From JBFKMV01 sp041629655 (GTDB lineage: Bacteria; Acidobacteriota; Polarisedimenticolia; Polarisedimenticolales; Polarisedimenticolaceae): 45,496 nt of DNA. The position numbers and the translations under genes were made by a program. The notes beneath the pieces were generated by a model. It had not been told where the DNA came from. It did no database searches and worked only from the letters and a program-made list of their open reading frames with translations. Positions within the stretch are counted from its first letter, which is position 1, and every line of letters begins with the position of its first letter. Positions 1 to 8,020 of this stretch are shown piece after piece. The DNA is taken from NCBI GenBank assembly GCA_041629655.1, contig JBFKMV010000016.1, forward strand, positions 1 through 45,496, read 5' to 3'.

Positions 1-763
1 CCAGGTGCTCGCGCAGCTCGGGCGTGACCTCGGTCAGGCCGACCCCCAGCTTGGGCCTCGAGCCCCACATCAGGTGGCGCAGCTGGCCGCGCCCCTCGGG
101 CAGCACGTGGAGCCGGTTGCCGATGCAGTCCTCGCCCTCGCCCTCGCAATCGTCGAGGAACAGCTTGAGGCGCGGCAGGCCCTCCAGCCCCTCCAGCGCC
201 TGCTCGAGCTCCACGATCGCCGGGCCGCCCTCGCCCTCCCAGGACAGGGCGAAGCTGCTCGGGCGCTCGCCGAGCTCCACGGCGTGGCTGCGACGCTCGC
301 CGCCTCGCTCGATCTCGACGTCGACCTCGTCACCCGGCGCCAGGTTGGAGAGGATCGCGGACAGCTCGGCCGGATTGCCCACGGTCTTTCCGCCCACGGA
401 CACGATCACGTCGTCCGGCTTCAGACCGGCGCGCCCGGCGCCCGAGTCGGAGACGACGGACAGGATGCGCACCCCGCCCCGTTCCGGCTCCCCGGCCATC
501 GTGATGCCCAGGAACACCCGGGACGACGCGCCGGAGCCGGTGACGACGTGGAGTCGCTTCCCGTCGTCCTGGATCACGCGGATCCTGTCGGCGATCACCT
601 TGGCCTCGGCATCGGCCTCGACAACCTCGCCGTCCTTGATCACCCACACGTCGCCGCCGCGAACGATCACCCGCTCGTCCTCGTTCTCCTCGCCGGCGAC
701 CGCGGCGCCGGCGCCGAGAACCAGCGCGAGCGAGAGCACCGCCAGGACCTTCACCTGCTTCAT
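1..763 (-). CDS. Secreted PDZ-domain protein (3' part beyond window)
   Basis: The reading frame starts at an ATG at 761-763, behind a GGAGGAGA ribosome site, and runs off the left edge after 254 codons. Residues 1-23 form a signal peptide (MKQVKVLAVLSLALVLGAGA...AVAG). A PDZ domain covers about residues 84-165, with the carboxylate-binding loop FLGI and the usual RAGLKPDDVIVSVGG turn. An acidic, Cys-containing linker follows, and a second PDZ domain (KLGVGLTEVTPELREHL) begins at the edge. No protease domain precedes the first PDZ, so this is not an ordinary HtrA protease. PDZ domains bind exposed C-termini, so a periplasmic adaptor or chaperone-like role is inferred. It is divergent from the secreted protease gene at 979. 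Confidence 0.85.
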   Translation of the reverse strand, partial: MKQVKVLAVLSLALVLGAGAAVAGEENEDERVIVRGGDVWVIKDGEVVEADAEAKVIADRIRVIQDDGKRLHVVTGSGASSRVFLGITMAGEPERGGVRILSVVSDSGAGRAGLKPDDVIVSVGGKTVGNPAELSAILSNLAPGDEVDVEIERGGERRSHAVELGERPSSFALSWEGEGGPAIVELEQALEGLEGLPRLKLFLDDCEGEGEDCIGNRLHVLPEGRGQLRHLMWGSRPKLGVGLTEVTPELREHL

Positions 764-918
764 GGTCGATTCTCCTCCCCGACCCTCCCGGGGCCGGCTC
801 CGATCGGACGTCACCGGATACTACGCCCGGCGGGGCGAAAAGTCCGGGGATCCGGCGACTCGGGGGACGATGCGCCGCGGGGCCGCCCCGCAGCGCCCGG
901 GATTGCGTAGATTCAGGG

Positions 919-924
919 TATAAA
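919..924 (+). promoter_or_regulatory. Candidate -10 box for the secreted protease gene
   Basis: TATAAA lies 54 nt before the ATG at 979. I see no convincing -35 hexamer 16-18 nt upstream. A GGGGGAAG ribosome site then precedes the start codon. Confidence 0.3.
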
Positions 925-978
925 TCTGGCGCGACGGCCCGTGCGGGGCCGTCGGGTTCGGCCCGGGGGGAAGCGCGC

Positions 979-3570
979 ATGAGATCGGGGATCCGGATCC
1001 TGGTGCTCGGGGGCCTGCTCGCGAGCGGCGGCGTGGTCACGACACACGCCCTGCGCGAGACGACGCCTCCCCCGTCGTTCTCGTCGGCGGGTCTGCGCTC
1101 GCTGGACGACGTGGCCTTCCACGAGCTGCCGCCGGTCGACGTGGCCGCGCTGCTGGCCGAGGACGCCGCGGCGAGCGGCCCCGGCGCCGTGCCGCGCGCC
1201 GGCTACCCGATCAAGGTCGACCGGTCGCCCGCCGTCGCGGGGACCTGGGAAGACCTCCCGGACGGCGACAGGTTGTGGCGGTTGCGCGTGCGATCGCCCG
1301 GCGCGTTGTGGATCGTGCTCGGCTTCGGCACCTTCCGCCTGCAGCCCGGGGGCGAGCTGTGGGTCTACCCCGAGCAGGGGGGGCGCGCGTGGGGGCCGTA
1401 CAGCTCCGCGGACATCCGCCGCCACGGGCAGCTGTGGTTCCCGCCGCTGGCCGGCGACGGCGTGGTCGTCGAGCTCCACTGGCCGCGCTCGCTGGACAAG
1501 CAGTCGCCGAACCTGAATCTCGGCACCGTGTCCCACGGCTACGTGGAGTGGGGCGGCATCGGCGGCACGACGCCGACGCCCGACTCCGGCTCCTGCAACA
1601 ACGATGTCAACTGCCCGCTCGGCGACGACTGGCAGGACGAAAAACGCGGCGTGGTGAACATGCTCAGCGGCGGCAGCGGCTACTGCACCGGCTCGTTCAT
1701 CGCCACCACCGACCAGGACTGCCGGAACCTGGTGCTGACCGCCCGGCACTGCGTCAGCACGGCCACCAAGGCGGCCGGCACCACGTTCCAGTTCAACTTC
1801 GAGCGGCCGGCGTGCAACAGCGGAATCGCCCCGACCGACCAGATCCAGACCGGCTCGACCATCGTGGCCAGCTATTCCGCCAGCGACTTCACGCTGCTCG
1901 AGCTGGACGAGGAGCCGGCCGAGGAGTTCCAGGTCTATTACAACGGCTGGAGCCGCGCGACGGCGGGCTCGGTGCAGTCGTGGGGCATCCACCACCCGAG
2001 CAACGACGAGAAGGCGATCTCGTACAACGCCGACGCGCTGGTCGACGGCACCAACTACGGTCCCGACCACTGGCGTATCACCGAATGGGAGGACGGCACG
2101 ACCGAGCCCGGCTCCTCGGGCTCGCCGATCTTCGACACCGACTCCCGGATCGTGGGCCAGCTCCACGGCGGGACCGCCTCGTGCACCAGCATCACCTGGG
2201 ACGAGTACGGCAAGCTCGACGTGTCGTGGGGCGGCGGCGGAACCCCGGCCTCGCGGCTGCGCGACTGGCTCGACCCGGGCAACACCGGCGCGATCGCCCA
2301 GGACGGCTTCGACGCCGCGTTCTGCCGCGTTCCCCAGCCGCGGCTGGACTACGCGGCGCACGTGGTCGACGACGTGGCCGGCAACGGCGACGCCGTGGCC
2401 GATCCCGGCGAGAGCTTCACGCTCGAGCTCGACCAGCTCAACTCGGGCACGCTGGATGCGACCACGGTCGCCGGCACCCTGACCTCGACCACGCCGGGAG
2501 TCGTGATCGCGGACGGCTTCTCGGACTGGCCGGACATCCCGCTGGACGGCGTCCGCCGCTCCGATCCGCCGCACTTCAGCATCGAAGTGCCGTCGGATCA
2601 CCCCTGCGGGGACCCGCTGGACTTCCAGCTCGACAGCACCGCCAGCGAGTCGCCGGGGGCCTGGAGCTCGGCGTTCGCGGTGCCGGTCGGAACGGCCCAG
2701 CTGAACCAGGCGTTCGGGGACGACATGGAATCCGGGATCGGCGGCTGGACCGACGAGACCCCGGTCGGGGACAACCCCTGGGGGCAGACCGCGAGCGACA
2801 GCAACAGCCCGGTGACCAGCTGGTTCGTGGCCGACATCTCGACCAAGAGCGACTCGGTGCTGCTGATGCCGACCCAGAGCGGCCTGCCCGCCGACTCCGA
2901 GCTGCGCTTCTGGCACCGCATCGACGCCGAGAACAACTACGACGGCGGCGTGCTGGAGTACACGACCGACGGCGGCGCCAACTGGAACGATGCCGGCGCG
3001 CTGATCACCCAGGGGCCCTACACCGGGACGATCAGCACCAGCTACGAGTCGCCGCTGGCCGGGCGCAGCGCGTGGTCCGGCGACAACGTGGTGTTCGAGC
3101 AGGTGCGGGTCGATCTGGCCAGCCTGGCCGGCAGCGACGTCCAGCTCCGCTGGCGGTTCGCCACCGACATCTCCGTCGCCGACGTCGGCTGGTGGATCGA
3201 CGACGTGGTGCTCGAGTCCACGGCCTGGAGCTGCAACCCGCCGGTGCTGCTGCCCGGCGAGGCGTCGGATCCCGGGGGCGTCGGCGTCGCGTTCACGATC
3301 GACAAGGACCCCGGAGGCTTCCTGCTCCGCTGGTCGGCGCCGCCGGACGGCGGGGCGGTGGACACCTACCGGCTGTACCGCACCGACCTCGCCGGCGCCT
3401 ACACGCCGTTGTGCGAGACCGATCTCGGCAGCGGCACCTCGACCGTGCTGCCGACACTGCCGGACGGCCACGGTCTGCTGGTCGTGGCCAGCAACGCGGC
3501 CGGCGAGGGTCCGTACGGCGAGGACAGCGACGGAGCGCTACGGGACCCGGCCGTCGAGGTGTGCCCCTGA
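979..3570 (+). CDS. Secreted trypsin-like serine protease with C-terminal adhesion-type domains
   Basis: 863-residue exported endopeptidase. The N-terminal 25 residues are a signal sequence. A propeptide-like region (about 30-190) precedes a chymotrypsin-fold domain (about 205-440). The catalytic triad is visible as His257 in TARHC, Asp303 in DFTLLEL and Ser380 in GSSGSP. Several paired cysteines resemble those of lysyl-endopeptidase/Achromobacter-protease-type enzymes, although the S1 specificity cannot be read with confidence. After the protease come an Ig-like segment (about 445-570), a jelly-roll/MAM-like domain (DDMESGIGGW at about 580) and a fibronectin-III-like domain near the C-terminus. 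The start follows GGGGGAAG at a good distance. The likely role is extracellular protein breakdown or substrate adhesion. A long opposite-strand frame over this gene is a GC-skew shadow. Confidence 0.9.
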   Translation: MRSGIRILVLGGLLASGGVVTTHALRETTPPPSFSSAGLRSLDDVAFHELPPVDVAALLAEDAAASGPGAVPRAGYPIKVDRSPAVAGTWEDLPDGDRLWRLRVRSPGALWIVLGFGTFRLQPGGELWVYPEQGGRAWGPYSSADIRRHGQLWFPPLAGDGVVVELHWPRSLDKQSPNLNLGTVSHGYVEWGGIGGTTPTPDSGSCNNDVNCPLGDDWQDEKRGVVNMLSGGSGYCTGSFIATTDQDCRNLVLTARHCVSTATKAAGTTFQFNFERPACNSGIAPTDQIQTGSTIVASYSASDFTLLELDEEPAEEFQVYYNGWSRATAGSVQSWGIHHPSNDEKAISYNADALVDGTNYGPDHWRITEWEDGTTEPGSSGSPIFDTDSRIVGQLHGGTASCTSITWDEYGKLDVSWGGGGTPASRLRDWLDPGNTGAIAQDGFDAAFCRVPQPRLDYAAHVVDDVAGNGDAVADPGESFTLELDQLNSGTLDATTVAGTLTSTTPGVVIADGFSDWPDIPLDGVRRSDPPHFSIEVPSDHPCGDPLDFQLDSTASESPGAWSSAFAVPVGTAQLNQAFGDDMESGIGGWTDETPVGDNPWGQTASDSNSPVTSWFVADISTKSDSVLLMPTQSGLPADSELRFWHRIDAENNYDGGVLEYTTDGGANWNDAGALITQGPYTGTISTSYESPLAGRSAWSGDNVVFEQVRVDLASLAGSDVQLRWRFATDISVADVGWWIDDVVLESTAWSCNPPVLLPGEASDPGGVGVAFTIDKDPGGFLLRWSAPPDGGAVDTYRLYRTDLAGAYTPLCETDLGSGTSTVLPTLPDGHGLLVVASNAAGEGPYGEDSDGALRDPAVEVCP

Positions 3571-3694
3571 CCCCGAGACCGCGCGCTTTTTCCGCGATCG
3601 GGACCCGACCGGGCCGCAGCGCGACTTGACACGCGGGGCCACCCGCGCGACGCTCGGGGCAGCGCGACAAGACCTTCGCCAAGGGGGTGTCGAG

Positions 3695-4210
3695 ATGAGA
3701 TGGCGCCGCAGCCTGCTCACGCTCGCCCTCGTCGGCCTCGCCGCCCCGCCGGCCGCCGCCGACACCTGCGAGCTCCAGTTCATCAGCCACGGGACGTTCC
3801 GGCAGACCGACGGCTGTCTGCTGTTCGAGGACGACCTGGGGAACTTCCACGAGGTGGTCAACCCGCGCGGCGCCTGGCGGGACGGGATGACCGGGACGAT
3901 CTACTCCGAGCGGGCCGCGCCGAGGTGCAGCAGCAACGACGCCTTGCGGGCCTGCCGTTTCGAGGCCGACTTCACGCGCAGGGTCAACGGGACGCTGATC
4001 ATCCGCAACTTCATCGAATGCCCGGGGTACACGATCCGCGCCGCGAACCAGAACTACCTGATCCTGAACTGCGAGGACTTCGGCGACGCGCTGTGCAACG
4101 CCACCAACGTAGGCCGCCACATCCAGGCCCAGGTGTTCGTGGACACGGGCGTTTCGATCTGCCTCGGCCAGGCGCGGTCGACGGTGCTGGAGTTCAAGTT
4201 CCTCCAGTAG
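3695..4210 (+). CDS. Small secreted Cys-rich protein, unknown function
   Basis: 171 residues. I chose the ATG at 3695 because AGGGGG lies 9 nt upstream and a signal peptide (RRSLLTLALVGLAAPPAAA) follows directly. An open frame upstream to 3626 begins with TTGACA, which looks like a -35 hexamer instead of a start codon. The mature part has about seven cysteines and a beta-rich pattern (GTIYSE, GTLIIRNFIECPGYTI), suggesting a disulfide-stabilised secreted domain. I do not recognise the family. It lies 124 nt behind the protease gene on the same strand and may have its own promoter. Confidence 0.7.
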   Translation: MRWRRSLLTLALVGLAAPPAAADTCELQFISHGTFRQTDGCLLFEDDLGNFHEVVNPRGAWRDGMTGTIYSERAAPRCSSNDALRACRFEADFTRRVNGTLIIRNFIECPGYTIRAANQNYLILNCEDFGDALCNATNVGRHIQAQVFVDTGVSICLGQARSTVLEFKFLQ

Positions 4211-4219
4211 CTCGCGGGT

Positions 4220-6442
4220 TCACTCGCAGCGGCCCGAGCGGATCACGCGCGGCTTGGGCGCGCTCTCGGTGCCGTAGTCGCTGTACGCGCCGTCGAAGTA
4301 CTCGACCAGGTAGAAGAACGCCTGCCCCGGAGGCGGGACGTCGGGATCCTCCCAGCCCGTCGTGTTCTCGTTCAGCGAGCCGTTCTCCACGCACCACACC
4401 GTCCCGAGGTCGAGCTCCGCCGGCGTCTCGACGATGTCGGCCAGGTTGCCCCGCACCACGTTGTAGTTCAGCGCGCCGTCCACCGCGGTCCACCCGACCA
4501 CCGTGCCTTGCTCGGTCTCCTCGAGCGTCTCCTCGACCGGCTCCGTCTTGTTGCCCTTGCTGTGCGGGACGACCACCAGCGACTCGGCGATCCCCACGTT
4601 CCCGAACGGATCCGTCGCCGCGTAGCGCACGGTGTAGGTGCGCCCGTCGCCCGTGCCGGCCCGTTCGGCGCGCAGCCTGACCTCGAAGTCCGCGGTCCCG
4701 TAGTCCGCGTCCTGAATGTCCTCGGTCGTGTTCCCGTCGCCGATGCCGGTGCCGTTGTCCGGCTCGTCGCTGTCGATCGAGTGCAGCGTGATCGTCGGCA
4801 CCCCGCAGTTGTCGCTGGCCGTCGCCGCGCTGGTGACGCGGATCAGGCGGTGGTTCGGAGGCCACAGCTCCTCGGGATCGGTGGTCAGCGAGATCACGGG
4901 CGGGCTGGTGTCCCGGACGGTGTGCGTGACCGTGTCGGTATCGGTGAGGCCGGCCCGGTCGGTGGCGCGCAGCGTCACCTGGTGGGCGCCCAGCGACAGC
5001 GTCACCTCGATCACCTCGCCCTCGCCCAGTGGCGTCTCGTCGGGCGTGCCGAAGTCCTCGAACCACTCGAAGCGCACGATGTCGTCGTTGGTCCCGGGGT
5101 TGGAGTCGGGATCGCTCGAGCCCGACCCGTCGAGGGTCACCGGTCCGCCGGTCTCCGAGGCGCACTCCCAGTTGCGGTCGTTCCCGGCGTCGGCGTTCGG
5201 CGGCTGGTTGCCGAACGTGCGCTCGTAGACGTACGCCGCGCCGGACAAGTTGCCCTGGTCGTCGTCGAACGGCGAACCCACGATCATCCGGTCGGTCCCG
5301 ACCGATACGGCGGAGCCGAAGTTGTCGAACGAGGCCGCGTCGGAGGCGGTGCGCTTGGCATCCAGGACCCACTGCTCGCCCACGCGCACGTAGACGTAGA
5401 CCGCACCGGAGCTGGAGCCGTCGTCGTCGTCGAACGGCGAGCCGACCACCAGCGTCTCGCCGCGGATCGAGACCGCCGCCCCGAAGCGGTCGTTCGAAAC
5501 GGCGTCCGGAGCGGTCAGCATGCGCTCGAGCGACCACACGCCGCCGTCGGAGCGGTAGACGTACGCCGCGCCGGCGTTGGGGCTCGCCGTGTCGTCGTTG
5601 AGCGACCCGACCACCATGCGGTTCGCGTCGATGGCCAGCTCGTCGCCGAAATTGTCGAACGAGCGCCCGGTAGCCGGAACCAGCTTGGCCGTCGGGGTCC
5701 ACTGGTACGGCACGGTCTCCTCGAACAGGTACACCGAGCCCGAGCTGGACCCCGCGTCATCGTCGTAGCGCGCCCCGACGGCCACCGTGGCACCGCTGAC
5801 ACCGACGCTGGATCCGAAGTTGTCACCGAGCGCGCCGTCCGGGGCGATCAGGGTCTGCAGCTCGAACCACGACGTGCCGAAACGCCGGTACACGTGCACC
5901 GCGCCGGCATCGTAGCCCCACGTCTCGGCGCCGGTGGCGCCGACCGCGATCGTGTCGCCGTCGATGGCGACCGAGGTGCCGAAGTACTCGTACCACCACG
6001 AGCCCTCGAACTTGGCCTCGATGAACCAGCCGGACTCCTCCTCGTGACGGTACACGTAGACCACGCCGGCGGCCTCGCGGCGCAGCACCGGCTGCTGGGG
6101 CACGCCGATCACGATCGTGTTCCCTTCGATCGCCACCGCGTGGCCGAACCGGTCGATGTTCGTGCCGACCAGCGAGGTCAGCCGGGCCTCCTCGACCCAC
6201 ACGCCGGCCTCGTTGCGCCGGTAGACGTAGGCGCAGCCGGTGGTGTTGACGCGGCCGTCGCAGCGCGGCGCGCCGACGACGGCCAGATCGCCGTCGATGG
6301 CGACGGCGTAGCCGTGCTGGTCGTCCGCGTCGCCGGTGGATCCAAGGAGCTTCTTTTCCAGGTGCAGGTGATTCGCGAGCGCCACGCCGGTCAGCCCGAT
6401 GGCCGCGACGACGGCGATCGCGGTCGCGACGAGCCGTGCCAT
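4220..6442 (-). CDS. Secreted FG-GAP (integrin-type) beta-propeller protein
   Basis: 740 residues with a signal peptide (about 1-23). Residues about 40-415 hold seven FG-GAP repeats, each with an FG..VAI or FG..VSV start, a VVG or VVGSP strand and an AYVY or VYVYR strand, enough for a full seven-bladed propeller. Acidic loops (DDDDGSSSG, DDDQGNLSG) look like Ca2+ sites. A PKD/Ig-like region follows (about 425-515, with PPNADAGNDRNWEC), then a second beta domain and a C-terminal fibronectin-like segment. The start codon follows GGGGGGAG. Proteins of this type are usually cell-surface or secreted adhesins. The substrate is unknown. Its 5' end lies 71 nt downstream of the selenoprotein radical SAM gene on the same strand. 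Confidence 0.85.
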   Translation of the reverse strand: MARLVATAIAVVAAIGLTGVALANHLHLEKKLLGSTGDADDQHGYAVAIDGDLAVVGAPRCDGRVNTTGCAYVYRRNEAGVWVEEARLTSLVGTNIDRFGHAVAIEGNTIVIGVPQQPVLRREAAGVVYVYRHEEESGWFIEAKFEGSWWYEYFGTSVAIDGDTIAVGATGAETWGYDAGAVHVYRRFGTSWFELQTLIAPDGALGDNFGSSVGVSGATVAVGARYDDDAGSSSGSVYLFEETVPYQWTPTAKLVPATGRSFDNFGDELAIDANRMVVGSLNDDTASPNAGAAYVYRSDGGVWSLERMLTAPDAVSNDRFGAAVSIRGETLVVGSPFDDDDGSSSGAVYVYVRVGEQWVLDAKRTASDAASFDNFGSAVSVGTDRMIVGSPFDDDQGNLSGAAYVYERTFGNQPPNADAGNDRNWECASETGGPVTLDGSGSSDPDSNPGTNDDIVRFEWFEDFGTPDETPLGEGEVIEVTLSLGAHQVTLRATDRAGLTDTDTVTHTVRDTSPPVISLTTDPEELWPPNHRLIRVTSAATASDNCGVPTITLHSIDSDEPDNGTGIGDGNTTEDIQDADYGTADFEVRLRAERAGTGDGRTYTVRYAATDPFGNVGIAESLVVVPHSKGNKTEPVEETLEETEQGTVVGWTAVDGALNYNVVRGNLADIVETPAELDLGTVWCVENGSLNENTTGWEDPDVPPPGQAFFYLVEYFDGAYSDYGTESAPKPRVIRSGRCE

Positions 6443-6513
6443 GCTCCCCCCTCTCGCGATTCGAAGGCTTTCCCTCTACCTACCACGTCAGGGCGACAAC
6501 GGCAAGCGACGGC

Positions 6514-7914
6514 TCAAAAAGGAGCGACCTGCTCCTCGACGGGCTCCGCTCAGCAGTACCAGGGCTCGGTGAGGTAGGGCACCGAGGCCCGCGCGGCGAG
6601 TCGCACGGACCCGGGGACGGCGCCGTCCCGCGCCTCGTGCGCCAGGTCCCAAATCCGGCGGAAGATCGCGCGGCGGTCCTCGTCGCGACGCTGACCGTCG
6701 GTGACCGCGTCGGTCACCGTCTCGAACAAGCGGTCGACGCGCGGGTCGGGGTGGACCCAGGGATGGACCAGCCGTTGCTCGTCGAACTCGCCGACGAGAT
6801 CGCGCACGGCAGGCAGCTCCAGCAGCCGCGACGCTCGCGTGACCAGCAGGCGGATCGCGTGCTGCACGGGCGCCACGTGGTCGACCAGCTCCAGCTCGAC
6901 CAGCGTAGCGAGCAGCTCGCAGTAGCCCGCGACCGTCGTCCACGGGGTAAAGCTGACGAACGTCGGGTTGAGAGTCAGGCCGGCCCGGCGCAGCAGCCCC
7001 ACGGCCTCGACGAAGCCGGCCCGCGTGTGACCCTTGTCCAGGTAGCCCAGGATCCGGTCGTCGACCGCCTCCACCGCGCTGGTCACGAACAAGCAACCCG
7101 TGTCGCGCAGCTCCGCCAGGTGCCGCCGGTGCAGCAGCAGGTGCTCGATCTTGATCGTGACGTCGTAGCTCAGGTCGGGGAACTCGTCGTGCAGCGCCCG
7201 GGCGATCGCCATCGCGTGGCTCGGCCCGTTGAAGAAGTCCGCGTCGCCGAACGTCACGTGGCGCGCCCCGCGCGCGACCTGGCGCCGGATGTCCTCCAGC
7301 ACCACGTCCGGCTGCACGATGCGGAACCGTCCGTCGTAGACCGGAACGATCGGGCAGTGCCGGCAACGGTGGCGGCACCCGCGAGACGCCTCGGTGTAGC
7401 CGACGATGCGCAGGTCGCCGGCGGTCACGTGCAGCCGCGCGTAGCGGTCGAGCGCGGGCAGCCCGTCGCGCTCGGGGACCAGGAACTGCTGGCGGGCCAG
7501 CGAGACCCGCGGCTCGGCCTGACCCGTCTCCGCCGCGCCGGGCGCACCCGTGGCCAGGCGCCGCGCCAGGGATGCCAGCCCCTGCTCGAATTCCCCGCCG
7601 AGGATCGTGGCCGCGCCGAGACGGCGCAGCAGGTCCTCGTTGAGCGGCGCGTAGAGCCCGTAGAAGCAGAGCTGGGCCCGCGGGTTGAGCTCCCGCACCC
7701 GCGCCACGGCGCGGACGGCGAGCCGTGTGGCCGTGTGCATCGGCACGTGGAACGCGATCAGGTCGGCCCCGGCCACCGCCGGCTCGGGCAGCGTCTCGAC
7801 CGACAGGTCGAGGCAGCGCACCGAGCAGCCCTCGCGACGCAGCCACGCCGCCGGCGAGGCCAGGCCGAACGGCTGGCGTCCGAGCTCGTAGGTCGAGATG
7901 AGCAGAACGTTCAC
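6514..7914 (-). CDS. CUAEP-tail radical SAM selenoprotein (UGA at 6550-6552 read as Sec)
   Basis: 466 residues if the UGA at 6550-6552 is decoded as selenocysteine. The N-terminal part (about 1-125) resembles a B12-binding Rossmann domain. The radical SAM core carries Cys180-x3-Cys184-x2-Cys187 (SRGCRHRCRHCPI), which would ligate the [4Fe-4S] cluster that cleaves S-adenosylmethionine. The frame up to the UGA ends in ...PWYC. Continuing gives Sec-Ala-Glu-Pro-VEEQVAPF and then a second UGA stop. Cys454-Sec455-Ala-Glu-Pro is the signature of the known CUAEP/CCAEP-tail radical SAM family, in which homologues have Cys or Sec at this site. A hairpin just after the UGA looks like a bacterial SECIS. 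The start is GTG behind GGAAGG. The reaction catalysed is unknown. The C-terminal Cys-Sec pair suggests a redox-active tail. Confidence 0.88.
6519..6537 (-). promoter_or_regulatory. SECIS-like hairpin of the CUAEP radical SAM gene
   Basis: On the minus strand AGGAGC pairs with GCUCCU around an AGGUC loop (core 6520-6536), with one further G-U pair. The loop GG lies 20 nt after the UGA. Bacterial SECIS elements are short hairpins inside the coding region just 3' of the UGA, with G near the start of the apical loop, recognised by SelB. The E. coli fdhF loop is AGGUCU, nearly the same. Confidence 0.8.
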
Positions 7915-7934
7915 GGGGGGACCTTCCGCAGGAC

Positions 7935-7940
7935 ACTATA
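7935..7940 (-). promoter_or_regulatory. Candidate -10 box for the radical SAM gene
   Basis: The minus strand reads TATAGT (5 of 6 to TATAAT). Transcription would begin about 14 nt before the GTG start, leaving room for the GGAAGG ribosome site. Confidence 0.45.
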
Positions 7941-7954
7941 GACCCCCGGCGGAC

Positions 7955-7983
7955 TTGTCTCCCGTTGCGGTTCGGGCTATGCT
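7955..7983 (+). promoter_or_regulatory. Candidate sigma-70-type promoter for the DsbA-like selenoprotein
   Basis: TTGTCT at 7955-7960, a 17-nt spacer, then TATGCT at 7978-7983, each matching 4 of 6 consensus bases. Transcription would start near 7990. This makes the in-frame ATG at 7979 unusable and favours the ATG at 8021. Confidence 0.45.
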
Positions 7984-8020
7984 CCGGCGTCGCCAGAACA
8001 ACTCGCGGAACCACAACGAC

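Noticed and set aside
913..3471. Long opposite-strand frame of about 850 codons over the protease gene
   Set aside because: Its translation is His/Arg/Ala/Gly/Val-rich without domains. The plus-strand gene has a full catalytic triad and signal peptide. High GC at third positions removes stops on the other strand. The same holds for long frames at 4508-6577, 29389-30700, 36101-39691 and others.
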